Source: Sphingomonas sp. Root241
Lineage (GTDB): Bacteria; Pseudomonadota; Alphaproteobacteria; Sphingomonadales; Sphingomonadaceae
Direction: 5' to 3'
Assembly: GCF_001428865.1 (NCBI RefSeq)
Contig: NZ_LMIV01000001.1
Coordinates: 739,776 to 803,775, forward strand
DNA: 64,000 nt
The notes below the pieces were generated by a model. The model saw nothing but the letters and a program-made list of their open reading frames with translations. It was not told the origin of the DNA and did not search any database. The translations under genes and the position numbers were made by a program. This document shows positions 43,579-52,468 of the stretch, in pieces; within the stretch, counting starts at the first letter, position 1; each line of letters opens with the position of its first letter.

Positions 43579-45487
43579 CGGTGACGACGGCTTCGTTGTA
43601 GCGCAGCGCCTTCAACACCGTATCGACGATGTTCTCGGCGTTGAGACCCGCCTCGGCATATTGGAGATCGGGCTTGTCCTGATCCTGGAACATGTCCGGC
43701 AGCCGCATCGTGCGGAGCTTGAGACCCGCGTCGATCAGGCCCTGATCGCTCGCCATGGTGAGCACATGCGCGCCGAGCCCGCCGACTGCGCCTTCCTCCA
43801 CCGTCACCGCCACTTCGTGGCTGGTGAGCAGCTTGCGGATCAGCGCCTCGTCGAGCGGCTTGGCGAAGCGCAGGTCGGCGACGCTGGTCGAAAGCCCTTT
43901 GGCCTCGAGCATGTCGGCCGCTTTCATCGCCTCCGCCAGCCTTGTTCCAAGCGACATTATCGCCACGGTCTTGCCCTCGCGCACCAGGCGGCCCTTGCCG
44001 ATCTCCAGCCGCTCGGGAATCGCGGGAAGCTCAACGCCCACGCCGTTGCCGCGCGGATAGCGCACCGCGATCGGGCCGTCGTCATGGAGCGCCGCGGTGT
44101 GCGTCATATGCATTAGCTCGGCTTCGTCGGCCGCGGCCATCACGATAAAATTGGGGAGCGTCGCCAGATAGGTGACATCGAAGCTGCCGGCGTGCGTCGC
44201 GCCATCGGCGCCGACCAGCCCGGCGCGATCGATCGCGAAGCGGACGGGCAGGTTCTGGATCGCGACGTCGTGAACGACCTGGTCGTAGGCGCGCTGGAGG
44301 AAGGTCGAGTAGATCGCGCAGAACGGCCGCATGCCCTGCGCGGCGAGGCCTGCCGCGAAGGTGACCGCGTGCTGCTCGGCAATCCCGACGTCGAAGGTGC
44401 GCTCCGGGTGGGCCTTGCCGAAGCGGTCGAGCCCAGTGCCCGAAGGCATTGCCGCAGTGATCGCGACGATTCGCGGATCCGCGTCCGCTTCCTTGATCAA
44501 CTGATCGGCGAAGACGTTCTGATATGCCGGCGGCCCCGGTGGTGCCTTGGCCTGCGCGCCGGTGATCACGTCGAATTTCTGGACGCCGTGATATTTGTCC
44601 GCCGCCGCTTCGGCCGGGGCATAGCCCTTGCCCTTCCGGGTGACGACATGGACGAGGATCGGACCATGCTCGCTGTCGCGGACATTTTCGAGCACCGGGA
44701 TCAGATGGTCGAGATTGTGCCCGTCGATCGGGCCGACATAATAGAAGCCGAGCTCCTCGAAGAGCGTGCCGCCCGTCGCCAGCCCGCGCGCGAATTCCTC
44801 GGCCTTCTCGGCGGCATTATGGGCGCGGCGCGAGATCCGGCGGATCGCTCGCTTGGCGAAGCTCCGGAGACCCAGATAGTTGGAAGAGGAGACCGTCCGC
44901 GCCAGATAGGCCGAAAGACCGCCCACCGGCGGCGCGATCGACATATCGTTGTCGTTGAGGATGACGATCAGCCGGTTGCCCGCGGCCTCGGCATTGTTCA
45001 TCGCCTCATAGGCCATGCCGGCACTCATCGCACCGTCGCCGATCACGGCGATCGCCTTGCCGGGCTGGTCCTTCAGCTTGTTGGCGATCGCGAAGCCCAA
45101 AGCGGCCGAGATCGAAGTCGAGCTATGCGCCGCGCCGAACGGATCATATTCGCTCTCGCTGCGCTTGGTGAAGCCCGACAAGCCGCCACCCATGCGCAGC
45201 GTGCGGATCCGGTCGCGGCGACCGGTCAGGATCTTGTGCGGATAGCATTGGTGGCCGACATCCCAGATCAGCCGATCGCGCGGCGTATCGAACACATAAT
45301 GGATCGCAGTCGTCAGCTCGACGACGCCGAGTCCCGAGCCGAGATGGCCGCCAGTGGTGCCCACAGCCGAAATCGTCTCGGCGCGCAGCTCGTCGGCGAG
45401 CTGGCGAAGATCAGCGGGCTTGAGCTTGCGGAGATCGGCGGGCGTGTCGACAGTGTCGAGCAGCGGCGTGCTTGGTAGGTCAGCCAT
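43562..45487 (-). CDS. dxs: 1-deoxy-D-xylulose-5-phosphate synthase
   Basis: Thiamine-diphosphate enzyme of 641 residues that condenses pyruvate and glyceraldehyde 3-phosphate, the first step of the MEP isoprenoid pathway. Hallmarks are [15 protein letters not shown] near the N-terminus, [18 protein letters not shown] with the ThDP motif and LNDNDMS, then [21 protein letters not shown] and the C-terminal [16 protein letters not shown] transketolase-type domain. Full length, no breaks. It ends inside the overlap with the LuxR-type regulator gene. Confidence 0.97.
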   Translation of the reverse strand: MADLPSTPLLDTVDTPADLRKLKPADLRQLADELRAETISAVGTTGGHLGSGLGVVELTTAIHYVFDTPRDRLIWDVGHQCYPHKILTGRRDRIRTLRMGGGLSGFTKRSESEYDPFGAAHSSTSISAALGFAIANKLKDQPGKAIAVIGDGAMSAGMAYEAMNNAEAAGNRLIVILNDNDMSIAPPVGGLSAYLARTVSSSNYLGLRSFAKRAIRRISRRAHNAAEKAEEFARGLATGGTLFEELGFYYVGPIDGHNLDHLIPVLENVRDSEHGPILVHVVTRKGKGYAPAEAAADKYHGVQKFDVITGAQAKAPPGPPAYQNVFADQLIKEADADPRIVAITAAMPSGTGLDRFGKAHPERTFDVGIAEQHAVTFAAGLAAQGMRPFCAIYSTFLQRAYDQVVHDVAIQNLPVRFAIDRAGLVGADGATHAGSFDVTYLATLPNFIVMAAADEAELMHMTHTAALHDDGPIAVRYPRGNGVGVELPAIPERLEIGKGRLVREGKTVAIMSLGTRLAEAMKAADMLEAKGLSTSVADLRFAKPLDEALIRKLLTSHEVAVTVEEGAVGGLGAHVLTMASDQGLIDAGLKLRTMRLPDMFQDQDKPDLQYAEAGLNAENIVDTVLKALRYNEAVVTDGARA

Positions 45488-45562
45488 CGACAGTCCCTTA
45501 CGCGAGTGCTTCGCTTAAGTCGAACGCTCGAATCGCTGAAAAGTCGTGCAGTTTCCGTGCAG

Positions 45563-46021
45563 CTACTCGCAGTCGGAGCATTTGCCCCGAACTTCGATCA
45601 CCGGCCGCACCGGCGAGAAGCCGGTATCCTTGGCTGCGGCGCGGACCGTCCTGGTGATCGTGTCGTCATCAATATGCGTGGTCTGTCCGCAGCTGTCGCA
45701 AACCAGGAAAATGCAGTCGTGCAGGCAATCGGGATGGGTGTTCGCCATATAGGCGTTGGCGCTCTCGACTCGCCGCGCGAGGTTCGAGCCGACGAACAAG
45801 TCGAGGATGCGATAGACGCTGTTGGCGGCGACGCGGCGGCCCTCGGCCTTGGAGACGGCCTCGGCGATGTCATACGCGGAGGCGGGCTTCTCGAAACCGG
45901 CCAGCGCCTCGAATACGCGCTCGCGCATCGCGGTCCATTGCTCGCCCGATTTCTCGAGCGTGGTCTGCGCGACGCGAGTCAGCTCGCTGCCGTGATGCTC
46001 GTTATGATCGTGCGCGTGCAT
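45563..46021 (-). CDS. zur: Fur-family regulator, zinc-type (Zur)
   Basis: A 152-residue Fur-family repressor. It starts with a His-rich MHAHDHNEHHG tail, has the winged-helix segment around AYDIAEAVSKAEGRRVAANSVYRILDLF, and the C-terminal structural zinc cysteines in CDSCG and CSDCE, with the HPDCLHDC segment between. The CxxC pairs and histidine tail are those of Zur rather than iron-Fur, and the downstream region contains a metal-related MerC-type gene. The assignment to Zur over Fur is inferred from this pattern. Confidence 0.85.
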   Translation of the reverse strand: MHAHDHNEHHGSELTRVAQTTLEKSGEQWTAMRERVFEALAGFEKPASAYDIAEAVSKAEGRRVAANSVYRILDLFVGSNLARRVESANAYMANTHPDCLHDCIFLVCDSCGQTTHIDDDTITRTVRAAAKDTGFSPVRPVIEVRGKCSDCE

Positions 46022-46059
46022 AATATGGATTTAGGGAGCCGGAGGCTCCGCGGCAAGTT

Positions 46060-46329
46060 AGGGTCCGTACCCAATAGCCGCAACGGCCGTGATCGCCCGG
46101 AGACGGGCGCTGGCAAGGAAGCTCGCGCAGCGCGGGCTGGTGGCCCGTGCAAGCGGGCTGACGCAGTCCAGCGTTCGTCTCCGGGCGACCGCGAAGCGGC
46201 GGGCGGATTTTGGCGCACAGACACGTCATTCGTCGGTCACGATGAACACCGCATCGTTCCCTCCTCATTCCTCCCTGTGCGCCAAAATCCGCTCCGTCAC
46301 GACCATTGCGGCTATTGGGTACGGACCCT
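46060..46329. repeat. Nested palindromic element of 270 bases
   Basis: The outer arms (46060-46083 and 46306-46329) are a perfect 24-base inverted repeat. Inside are two more perfect stems: 46093-46105 with 46176-46188 (13 bases), and 46203-46220 with 46275-46292 (18 bases). It fills almost all of the gap between zur and the MerC-type gene. It could be a miniature transposable element, a REPIN-type element or a structured RNA. No coding potential is seen. Confidence 0.75.
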
Positions 46330-46333
46330 TAGC

Positions 46334-46720
46334 TCAGTAGGTTGCGCGGCGGTTGAGGTCGTGACCGAGCGCGACGAGGCTCACGCCGATCAGCGTCCAG
46401 AAGATTTCGAACCCGCCATGCGGGAGCGACAGTGCACCCGCCATGATGCCGATCCCGAACGCGCCGACCAGAGCGGGGGCCATATAGCCGTGCGAGAGGA
46501 TGCCCTTGCCGAGAGCGATGATGCCGAAACCGATTGCAAGAGTGAGGCCGATCTCGTGGATCGCGGGATGAACCAGCGCGCCGGCCGACGAAAGAACCGT
46601 CAACAGCACGGTCGTCGCGACGCAGTGCACGAGGCATAGGCCGCTGAGCCCGATCGCGATGCGATCGAAGCTTGCGTCGATACCGCCCCAATAGCGGGAT
46701 AGCGGGAGACTCACCGGCAT
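46334..46720 (-). CDS. MerC-domain membrane protein
   Basis: A 128-residue inner-membrane protein with the MerC signature: SGLCLVHCVATTVLLTVL (two cysteines in the first helix) and further helices around TLAIGFGIIALGKGIL, PALVGAFGIGIMAG and FWTLIGVSLVALGHDLN. MerC-type proteins transport mercury or other metals across the membrane; outside mer operons their role is not certain. It is upstream of zur on the same strand. A weak half-site, ATGATATGTTGTA on the minus strand (about 46752-46764), might be a Zur site; it is not convincing. Confidence 0.8.
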   Translation of the reverse strand: MPVSLPLSRYWGGIDASFDRIAIGLSGLCLVHCVATTVLLTVLSSAGALVHPAIHEIGLTLAIGFGIIALGKGILSHGYMAPALVGAFGIGIMAGALSLPHGGFEIFWTLIGVSLVALGHDLNRRATY

Positions 46721-46828
46721 GGACCGTCATATAGGCCCGAACAGGTAAAGGTACAACATATCATGCGGCGGGCCGTTGCATGCCGCGATGGGCGGTCGGC
46801 GAATGGACGGGAAGGGGCCTCGCGGCGG

Positions 46829-46877
46829 TGCGGGTAGGCCGGGTGACGCTCTAGGGCACGTCACCCGGCCACGCCCG
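46829..46877. repeat. GC-rich hairpin downstream of the hydrolase gene
   Basis: Arms GCGGGTAGGCCGGGTGACG (46829-46847) and its imperfect complement (46858-46877) include a perfect 12-base stem. It lacks a T-tract in either direction, so it is a structural or REP-type element rather than a plain terminator. Confidence 0.4.
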
Positions 46878-46962
46878 CTATTTACCTATGTAAGGTAATG
46901 CGCGGCGTTTTCCACCCCGGCCTGCGCCGGTGTGAACGATAGTCGGGCCGGCCGGAAACGGA

Positions 46963-47640
46963 TCATGCGTGCTGCCCGTAATAATGCGCCTGTGCGGCTT
47001 CGGTCGCGCTCACTGCCAGCAGCGAACGGGCATCGTTGGCCGAACGCACCTTGCCGGTACGATCCGATGCGGCGTCGAGCACGCGATCGAGCAGGCTCTG
47101 CCCTTCTTCCCACCAGCCGATGCCGCTGGCGGCGTTGAGGTGTCCCTGCGGGCCCGCGTCGACGAAGAAGCTGCCCCAGCCGCCGGCGAGCGCGCGAGCC
47201 TTGTCCGCCGCGATCCACGGATCATCGCTGCTCGCTACCACGATCGAGGGGAAGGGAAGGGGCTTTACAGGTGTCGGCTGGAAGGCCGCGAGCTCAGGGC
47301 GCACATCGTCCCGGTCGACATCGGCCGGAGCCACCAGCAACGCGCCGGCGACAGGCCAGCCGAACGGCTGGCCGGCCAGTTCGGCCCACCATGCGACCGC
47401 AAGGCAGCCGAGGCTGTGCGCGGCGAGCACGACGGGCGCCTGGGCCTGGCGGATCGCCTGGTCGAGCTTGGTCACCCAGGTGTTGCGGTGCGGCGAATTC
47501 CACATGCCCAGCTCGACCCGGTGCGTGTCGGGGCGCGATTGCTCCCACAGGGTCTGCCAGTGCGAAGGGCCCGAGCCGCCGAGCCCGGGGACAGTGAGAA
47601 TGATCGGCGAAGTCTCGTCGAGAGGCGAAAAGATGGACAT
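46963..47640 (-). CDS. RBBP9/YdeN-type alpha/beta serine hydrolase
   Basis: A 225-residue alpha/beta hydrolase. The N-terminal strand ILTVPGLGGSGPSHWQTLWE is the family hallmark, and AAHSLGCLAVAWW has the nucleophile serine elbow (G-x-S-x-G variant H-S-L-G). The Asp position lies in SSDDPW and the His in QGHLN. ATG 47640 has GGAG seven bases upstream. Substrate is unknown. It is upstream of the MerC-type gene by about 240 bases and separated from it by a hairpin. Confidence 0.85.
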   Translation of the reverse strand: MSIFSPLDETSPIILTVPGLGGSGPSHWQTLWEQSRPDTHRVELGMWNSPHRNTWVTKLDQAIRQAQAPVVLAAHSLGCLAVAWWAELAGQPFGWPVAGALLVAPADVDRDDVRPELAAFQPTPVKPLPFPSIVVASSDDPWIAADKARALAGGWGSFFVDAGPQGHLNAASGIGWWEEGQSLLDRVLDAASDRTGKVRSANDARSLLAVSATEAAQAHYYGQHA

Positions 47641-47762
47641 AAATCCACTCCATGTGGAGGGAGGCCGGACTGCCGATATATATCCTATCAAATTAGTGGG
47701 CAATAGCGACTGCGCCGGATTGCTGTGCGTTTGCGATGATCCGAAGCTTGCCCAAACTACTC

Positions 47763-47871
47763 CGTCACCCCGGACTTGTTCCGGGGTCCACGGTGCCGCG
47801 AGCGGGAACCTGCGAAGCTCTTGCTATTCGATCGGACGCGCGGTGGATCCCGGAACAAGTCCGGGGTGACG
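47763..47871. repeat. REP-type inverted repeat
   Basis: The arms 47763-47793 and 47841-47871 share a perfect 23-base core (CGTCACCCCGGACTTGTTCC plus GGG) and then diverge slightly. They lie in the gap between lpdA and the hydrolase gene, the same style as the 30.3-kb repeat but with a different sequence. Confidence 0.85.
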
Positions 47872-47923
47872 TTAAGGTAAAGGCGAGCGCAGCCTCCATT
47901 CAGGCCACGCTCGTGCCTCGCTC

Positions 47924-49321
47924 TCAGATATGCAGCGCGCGTCCGTAAGCCCCAAGGACGCTTTCGTGCATCATCTCGCTGAGCGTCGGGTGCGGGAAGA
48001 CGGTTTCCATCAGCTCGGCCTCGGTGGTCTCGAGCGTCTTGCCGATCGTATAGCCCTGGATCAGCTCGGTCACTTCGGCGCCGATCATGTGGGCGCCGAG
48101 CAGCTCGCCGGTTTTGGCGTCGAACACGGTCTTCACGAAGCCCTCGGCCTCGCCGAGTGCGATCGCCTTGCCGTTGCCGATGAAGGGGAAGTTGCCGACC
48201 TTGACCTCATAGCCCGCTTCCTTGGCCTTGGCCTCGGTCAGGCCGACGCTGGCGATCTGCGGGTGGCAATAGGTGCAGCCCGGGATATTGCGCGGGTCCA
48301 TCGCGTGCGGATGCTTGCCGGCGATCGCCTCGACGGCGATCACGCCCTCGTGGCTGGCCTTGTGCGCGAGCCAGGGCGGCGCGGTGATGTCGCCGATCGC
48401 GTAGAGGCCGTCGATATTAGTCTTGCAGGCCGGATCGGTCTTGAGGAAGCCGCGATCGTCCATTGCGACGCCCAATTCCTTGAGGCCGATATTCTCAGTG
48501 TTCGGCACGATGCCGATCGCGACGATGACATGGCTGTATTCGCCGTTGACCGCCTTGCCATCCTTGTCGGTGATCGTCGCCTTCACGGCCGTAGCGCCGG
48601 CTTCGATCTTCTCGATCTTTGCGCCGGTCAGGATCGTCATGCCCTGCTTCTTGAGCGCCTTTTCGAGGAAGGTGGAGACGTCGGCATCCTCGACGGGGAC
48701 GATGCGGTCGAGCATCTCGACCACCGTCACTTCGGCGCCCATGTCGTTGTAGAAGCTGGCGAACTCGATGCCGATCGCGCCCGATCCGATGACGAGAAGC
48801 TTGCCTGGCATCTCGGGCGGAGTCATCGCGTGGCGATAGGTCCACACGCGCTTGCCGTCGGCGGGAAGATTGGGGAGGTCGCGGGCGCGCGCACCGGTGG
48901 CGAGAATGATGTTCTTCGCGGTCAGCTCTTCGGTCTTGCCGTCCTTGGTGACGCTCAGCTTGCCCTTGCCGGTGAGCTTGCCCTCGCCGAAATGCACGGC
49001 GATCTTGTTCTTCTTCATCAGGTGCGTGACGCCCTGATTGAGCTGCTTGGCCACGCCGCGCGAGCGCTTGACCACCGCCTCGATGTCCGCGCTGATCTTC
49101 TCCGCGGCGAGCCCATAATCCTTGGCGTGCTGCATGTAATGATAGATCTCGGCCGAGCGGAGCAGAGCCTTGGTGGGGATGCAGCCCCAGTTGAGGCAGA
49201 TGCCGCCCAGCAGTTCGCGCTCGACGATCGCGACCTTGAGGCCGAGCTGCGCGCCGCGGATCGCGGCGACATAGCCGCCGGGTCCCGAGCCGAGAACGAT
49301 GAGGTCGTAGGATTCAGCCAT
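47924..49321 (-). CDS. lpdA: Dihydrolipoyl dehydrogenase
   Basis: FAD enzyme of 465 residues that reoxidises lipoyl groups of the pyruvate and related dehydrogenase complexes. It has the FAD-binding GSGPGGYVAAIRGAQLG, redox-active disulfide GGICLNWGCIPTKALL, NAD-binding GSGAIGIEFASFYNDMG and the C-terminal HPTLSEMMHE with the active-site His-Glu. It is the last gene of the pdhC-orf-yciA-lpdA cluster on this strand. Confidence 0.97.
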   Translation of the reverse strand: MAESYDLIVLGSGPGGYVAAIRGAQLGLKVAIVERELLGGICLNWGCIPTKALLRSAEIYHYMQHAKDYGLAAEKISADIEAVVKRSRGVAKQLNQGVTHLMKKNKIAVHFGEGKLTGKGKLSVTKDGKTEELTAKNIILATGARARDLPNLPADGKRVWTYRHAMTPPEMPGKLLVIGSGAIGIEFASFYNDMGAEVTVVEMLDRIVPVEDADVSTFLEKALKKQGMTILTGAKIEKIEAGATAVKATITDKDGKAVNGEYSHVIVAIGIVPNTENIGLKELGVAMDDRGFLKTDPACKTNIDGLYAIGDITAPPWLAHKASHEGVIAVEAIAGKHPHAMDPRNIPGCTYCHPQIASVGLTEAKAKEAGYEVKVGNFPFIGNGKAIALGEAEGFVKTVFDAKTGELLGAHMIGAEVTELIQGYTIGKTLETTEAELMETVFPHPTLSEMMHESVLGAYGRALHI

Positions 49322-49361
49322 GTGCGTGCGCCTTGCTTGGATCGTTGGCGAGATAGGGTGT

Positions 49362-49760
49362 TCAGGAGCCGGTTACAGCGGGCGCCTCGACCGGGCGCGG
49401 CTTGCGGTGCTCGTCGATCGCGACGAAGACGAACTGGGCCTGCGTGACGAGGCAGCTTTCCTCGGCATGGCGCGCGCGGCGCCAGGCGGCGACGTCGATC
49501 GTCATCGAGGTGCGGCCGACCCTGACCAGTTCGGCGAAAACCGAGACTTCGTCGCCCACCGCGACCGGCGCGTGGAATTTCATTCCCTCGACGGCGATCG
49601 TCACTGCGCGGCCGTGCGAGTGGCGCGAGGCGACGAGGCCGGCGGCCATGTCCATCTGGCTCATCAGCCAGCCGCCGAAGATGTCGCCATAGGGATTGGC
49701 ATCGGCGGGCATAGTGGTGACGCGGATCGCCGGCTGGCGGTCGGGTGGGCCTTCAGCCAT
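49362..49760 (-). CDS. yciA: Acyl-CoA thioesterase, YciA-type hotdog fold
   Basis: A 132-residue hotdog-fold thioesterase that hydrolyses acyl-CoA. The family features are PADANPYGDIFGGWLMSQMD with the catalytic Asp and the later VEGMKFHAPVAVGDEVSVFAEL. It overlaps the upstream membrane-protein gene by eight bases. Its place between pdhC and lpdA suggests a link to acetyl-CoA or acyl-CoA balance, which is inference. Confidence 0.88.
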   Translation of the reverse strand: MAEGPPDRQPAIRVTTMPADANPYGDIFGGWLMSQMDMAAGLVASRHSHGRAVTIAVEGMKFHAPVAVGDEVSVFAELVRVGRTSMTIDVAAWRRARHAEESCLVTQAQFVFVAIDEHRKPRPVEAPAVTGS

Positions 49761-50061
49761 TGGCGACGTCCTTCGATTTGCGGGTCAGATCGGCGGGGTC
49801 GTCGCAATAAGCGCGCCGCACCGGTCCGATGCCCATCAGCACCACCGCAGCCATGCAGGCAAAGGCGACGAGCCAGATGTCATCGGTCGCGCGCGGATAC
49901 GACCAGGCGGACGCCCATCCGATCAACGCTGCGGCGACCAGCCCGATGAAGATGTGCACGACCTCGATAGCGACGCGCACGCGCCTGTCCTCGGCAACGT
50001 CAAAGCCGAAGGCGACACGGAACACCTTGATGAGCGTGCGCACCGCGACGGCCTCAGGCAA
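49753..50061 (-). CDS. Small membrane protein, unknown
   Basis: A 102-residue protein with two probable transmembrane helices ([22 protein letters not shown] and [18 protein letters not shown]). It overlaps genes on both sides by eight bases (pdhC and the thioesterase), so it is real and co-translated. No known motif. Confidence 0.75.
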   Translation of the reverse strand: MPEAVAVRTLIKVFRVAFGFDVAEDRRVRVAIEVVHIFIGLVAAALIGWASAWSYPRATDDIWLVAFACMAAVVLMGIGPVRRAYCDDPADLTRKSKDVANG

Positions 50062-51346
50062 TCATGCCCAGCGGCGATTCGACGAGTGCCTTGAACGTCT
50101 TCATCAGTTCGGCGCCGTCGGCCCCGTCGATCGCGCGGTGATCGAAGCTGCCGGTCGCGCTCATCACCGTGGCGATGCCGAGCGCGTCGTCGATGATGTA
50201 CGGGCGCTTCTCGCCCGCGCCGATCGCCATGATCATGCCCTGCGGCGGATTGATCACCGCATCGAACTGCGTGATCCCGAACATGCCCATGTTGGAGATC
50301 GAGGCGGTGCCGCCCTGATATTCCTCGGGCTTCAACTTGCCTTCCTTGGCGCGGCTCGCGAGGTCCTTCATCTGGGTCGAGATCGCCGAGACGCTGATCC
50401 CCGCCGCGTCGCGGATGATCGGCGTGATCAGCCCGGTCGGGGTCGAGACCGCGACCGACACGTCGGCGCGGCTGTACTTGATCAATTTGTCGCCGGTGTA
50501 GGTGACGTTGCACTTGGGCGTCTGGATCAGCGCGACGCCGAGCGCCTTGATCAGCAGATCGTTGACCGAAAGCTTCACGCCGCGCGCCTCGAGCGACTTG
50601 TTGAGATCGGCGCGCAGCTTGAGCAGCGCGTCGAGGCGGATATCGACCGTGAGATAGATGTGCGGGACGGTCTGCTTCGACTCGGTGAGGCGGCGCGCGA
50701 TCGTCTTGCGGATGTTGGAGAGCTTCTCTTCCTCATGCGGAATGCTGTCGTCGAACCAGACGGGCTTGTGCTCGGCGGGAGCGGTAGCGGCGGGCGCAGG
50801 CGAGGTCGCTGCGGCAGCAGCGGGCTGGGCAGCCGGCGCGGCGCCGGGCTTGGCGCCCTCCAGGTCCGCCTTGACGATGCGGCCATTGGGGCCCGAACCG
50901 GTGAGCGAGGCCAGGTCGACGCCCTTCTCGGCGGCGATGCGCTTGGCGAGGGGGCTCGCCTTGACGCGGCTGCCGTCCTGCGCGGCGCCATTGGCCTTGG
51001 CGGGTGCAGGCGCCGGAGTCGCGGCGGGTGCCGGAGCAGGAGTAGGTGCAGGCGCGGCTTCTGCCTTGGCGGCAGGCGCGGGAGCCGGAGCGGAAACCTC
51101 TCCACCTTCGCCGGCCATCACTGCGATCACGGTGCCGACCTTCACATTATCGGTGCCTTCGGGAACGGTGATCTTGCCGATCACGCCTTCGTCGACGGCT
51201 TCGAACTCCATCGTCGCCTTGTCGGTCTCGATCTCGGCAAGGAGGTCGCCGGACTTCACCGTGTCGCCTTCCTTCACCAGCCATTTGGCGAGGGTACCCT
51301 CCTCCATCGTGGGGGAAAGCGCAGGCATCTTGATTTCGATCGACAT
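50054..51346 (-). CDS. pdhC: Pyruvate dehydrogenase E2, dihydrolipoyl acetyltransferase
   Basis: E2 core of the pyruvate dehydrogenase complex, 430 residues. A lipoyl domain (lipoyl Lys in ETDKATME, residues about 40-45) is followed by an Ala/Pro-rich linker, a peripheral-subunit-binding domain ([29 protein letters not shown] has to be read in two parts) and the catalytic domain with the active-site motif [13 protein letters not shown] near the C-terminus. ATG 51346 starts the typical [17 protein letters not shown]. It is followed by the small membrane protein, yciA and lpdA. Confidence 0.96.
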   Translation of the reverse strand: MSIEIKMPALSPTMEEGTLAKWLVKEGDTVKSGDLLAEIETDKATMEFEAVDEGVIGKITVPEGTDNVKVGTVIAVMAGEGGEVSAPAPAPAAKAEAAPAPTPAPAPAATPAPAPAKANGAAQDGSRVKASPLAKRIAAEKGVDLASLTGSGPNGRIVKADLEGAKPGAAPAAQPAAAAATSPAPAATAPAEHKPVWFDDSIPHEEEKLSNIRKTIARRLTESKQTVPHIYLTVDIRLDALLKLRADLNKSLEARGVKLSVNDLLIKALGVALIQTPKCNVTYTGDKLIKYSRADVSVAVSTPTGLITPIIRDAAGISVSAISTQMKDLASRAKEGKLKPEEYQGGTASISNMGMFGITQFDAVINPPQGMIMAIGAGEKRPYIIDDALGIATVMSATGSFDHRAIDGADGAELMKTFKALVESPLGMIA

Positions 51347-51519
51347 GGAGGTTCCCGTCGTTGGTCCCTGGGGTAAGGCTCGCCCTCCCTTTGCCGCCGC
51401 CACCGCATCGGTCAAGACCTTGGGCTTGCGCAGGACGCAATCGCACGGCACCTGAAGGAAAGCCTCAACGCGCGAGGCGCTTGAAAGGGTGACCGCGAAG
51501 CGCGGCAGGGGAAGGCATC

Positions 51520-51975
51520 ATGCGCACCTATCTGGTGGTGATCGACGAAAGTCCCGAATCCGAGATCGCATTGCGCTTCGCCGCGCGGCGCGCCGTGAAG
51601 ACCGGCGGCAATGTCGAGATCCTCGCGCTGACTCCGCCGCAGGAATTCGTCCAGTGGGGCGGTGTGATGGCGACGATCGAGGAAGAAGGCCGCGAGCGCG
51701 CCGAGGCACTGGTGACGCGCGCGGCCGGAGCCTTGTTCACCGAATCGGGCATCAAGCCTTCGATCACCGTGCGCGAGGGCGACGGCGCCAAGGTGGTGCG
51801 CGAGATGATCGCGGCGAACGGCGACATCGCGGCGCTCGTGCTCGGCGCGGCGGCGAGCGGGCCGCCGGGGACGCTCGTCAGCCATTTCACCGGGGCGGAT
51901 GCGGGGACGCTGAGCGTGCCGGTGATGATCATCCCCGGCTCGCTCGACGTGGCGGCGATCGATCGGTTGAGCTGA
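51520..51975 (+). CDS. Universal stress protein (UspA family)
   Basis: A 151-residue UspA-type protein: LVVIDESPESEIALRFAARRA at the N-terminus, then LVLGAAASGPPGTLVSHFTG, and the closing VPVMIIPGSL. The glycine-rich loop here (G-A-A-A-S-G-P-P-G-T) is not the strict ATP-binding form G-2x-G-9x-G(S/T), so nucleotide binding is uncertain. Confidence 0.85.
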   Translation: MRTYLVVIDESPESEIALRFAARRAVKTGGNVEILALTPPQEFVQWGGVMATIEEEGRERAEALVTRAAGALFTESGIKPSITVREGDGAKVVREMIAANGDIAALVLGAAASGPPGTLVSHFTGADAGTLSVPVMIIPGSLDVAAIDRLS

Positions 51976-51989
51976 CGCGCGTCAATCTT

Positions 51990-52451
51990 AGCCCTCTCCC
52001 GCTTTCGCGGGAGAGGGTTGGGTGAGGGTCTTTCTTCTTCTATCGTGACGACATGTATCCGGTCCGCCGCCAGATCAATCCGCATGCTGCCAAGCTCCGG
52101 CGTGATGCGACGGATGCAGAGCGACGGCTCTTGGCCGTACTTCGTAATCGGCAGATCGAGGGCTGCAAGTTTCGTTTTCAGGCGACGATCGGCCCCTTCG
52201 TCGCGGACTTCCTGTGCGTCGAGAAGATGTTGATCGTCGAGCTGGATGGCGGACAGCACAACGGAGAGATCGATCGGGAGCGTACCCGTTTCCTCCAGGA
52301 TCGCGGCTATCGCGTCCTTCGGTTCTGGAACAATGATGTCCTCGAGAATCTCGGAGGCGTGGTCGCGGTCATCATATCAGCGCTTGCCGCGGATGCGGAT
52401 TGAAGAAGAAGACCCTCACCCAACCCTCTCCCGCGAAAGCGGGAGAGGGCT
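51990..52451. repeat. Inverted-repeat unit enclosing the DUF559 gene
   Basis: Arm 1 (51990-52040, 51 bases) and arm 2 (52402-52451, 50 bases) are reverse complements with a single one-base indel. Each arm holds a hairpin CCCTCTCCCGC-TTTC-GCGGGAGAGGG plus a tail TTGGGTGAGGGTC. The DUF559 start codon is 12 bases inside arm 1 and its stop codon overlaps arm 2, so gene and repeats form one 462-base unit. Confidence 0.9.
52053..52403 (+). CDS. DUF559 (Vsr-like) endonuclease domain protein
   Basis: A 116-residue protein of the DUF559 family, which has the PD-(D/E)xK nuclease fold related to the very-short-patch repair endonuclease. The expected core is seen: RRDATDAERRLLAVLRNRQIEGCKF, FVADFLCVEKMLIVELDGGQH (Asp and Glu with the x-G-x-H), then RERTRFLQDRGYRVLRFWNNDVL. 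It fills the space between two inverted repeats of about 50 bases. DUF559 proteins are widespread single genes without known function; association with repeats suggests a role in mobilising or processing them, which is not proven. Confidence 0.9.
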   Translation: MYPVRRQINPHAAKLRRDATDAERRLLAVLRNRQIEGCKFRFQATIGPFVADFLCVEKMLIVELDGGQHNGEIDRERTRFLQDRGYRVLRFWNNDVLENLGGVVAVIISALAADAD

Positions 52452-52468
52452 ATAGAAGAGAGCTCCCG

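Noticed and set aside
46745..46770. Zur-box-like half-site upstream of the MerC-type gene
   Set aside because: Only one half resembles a Zur site and the dyad is not completed.
46829..46877. Terminator of the serine hydrolase gene
   Set aside because: The stem is strong but there is no T-tract on the correct side, so it is listed only as a hairpin.
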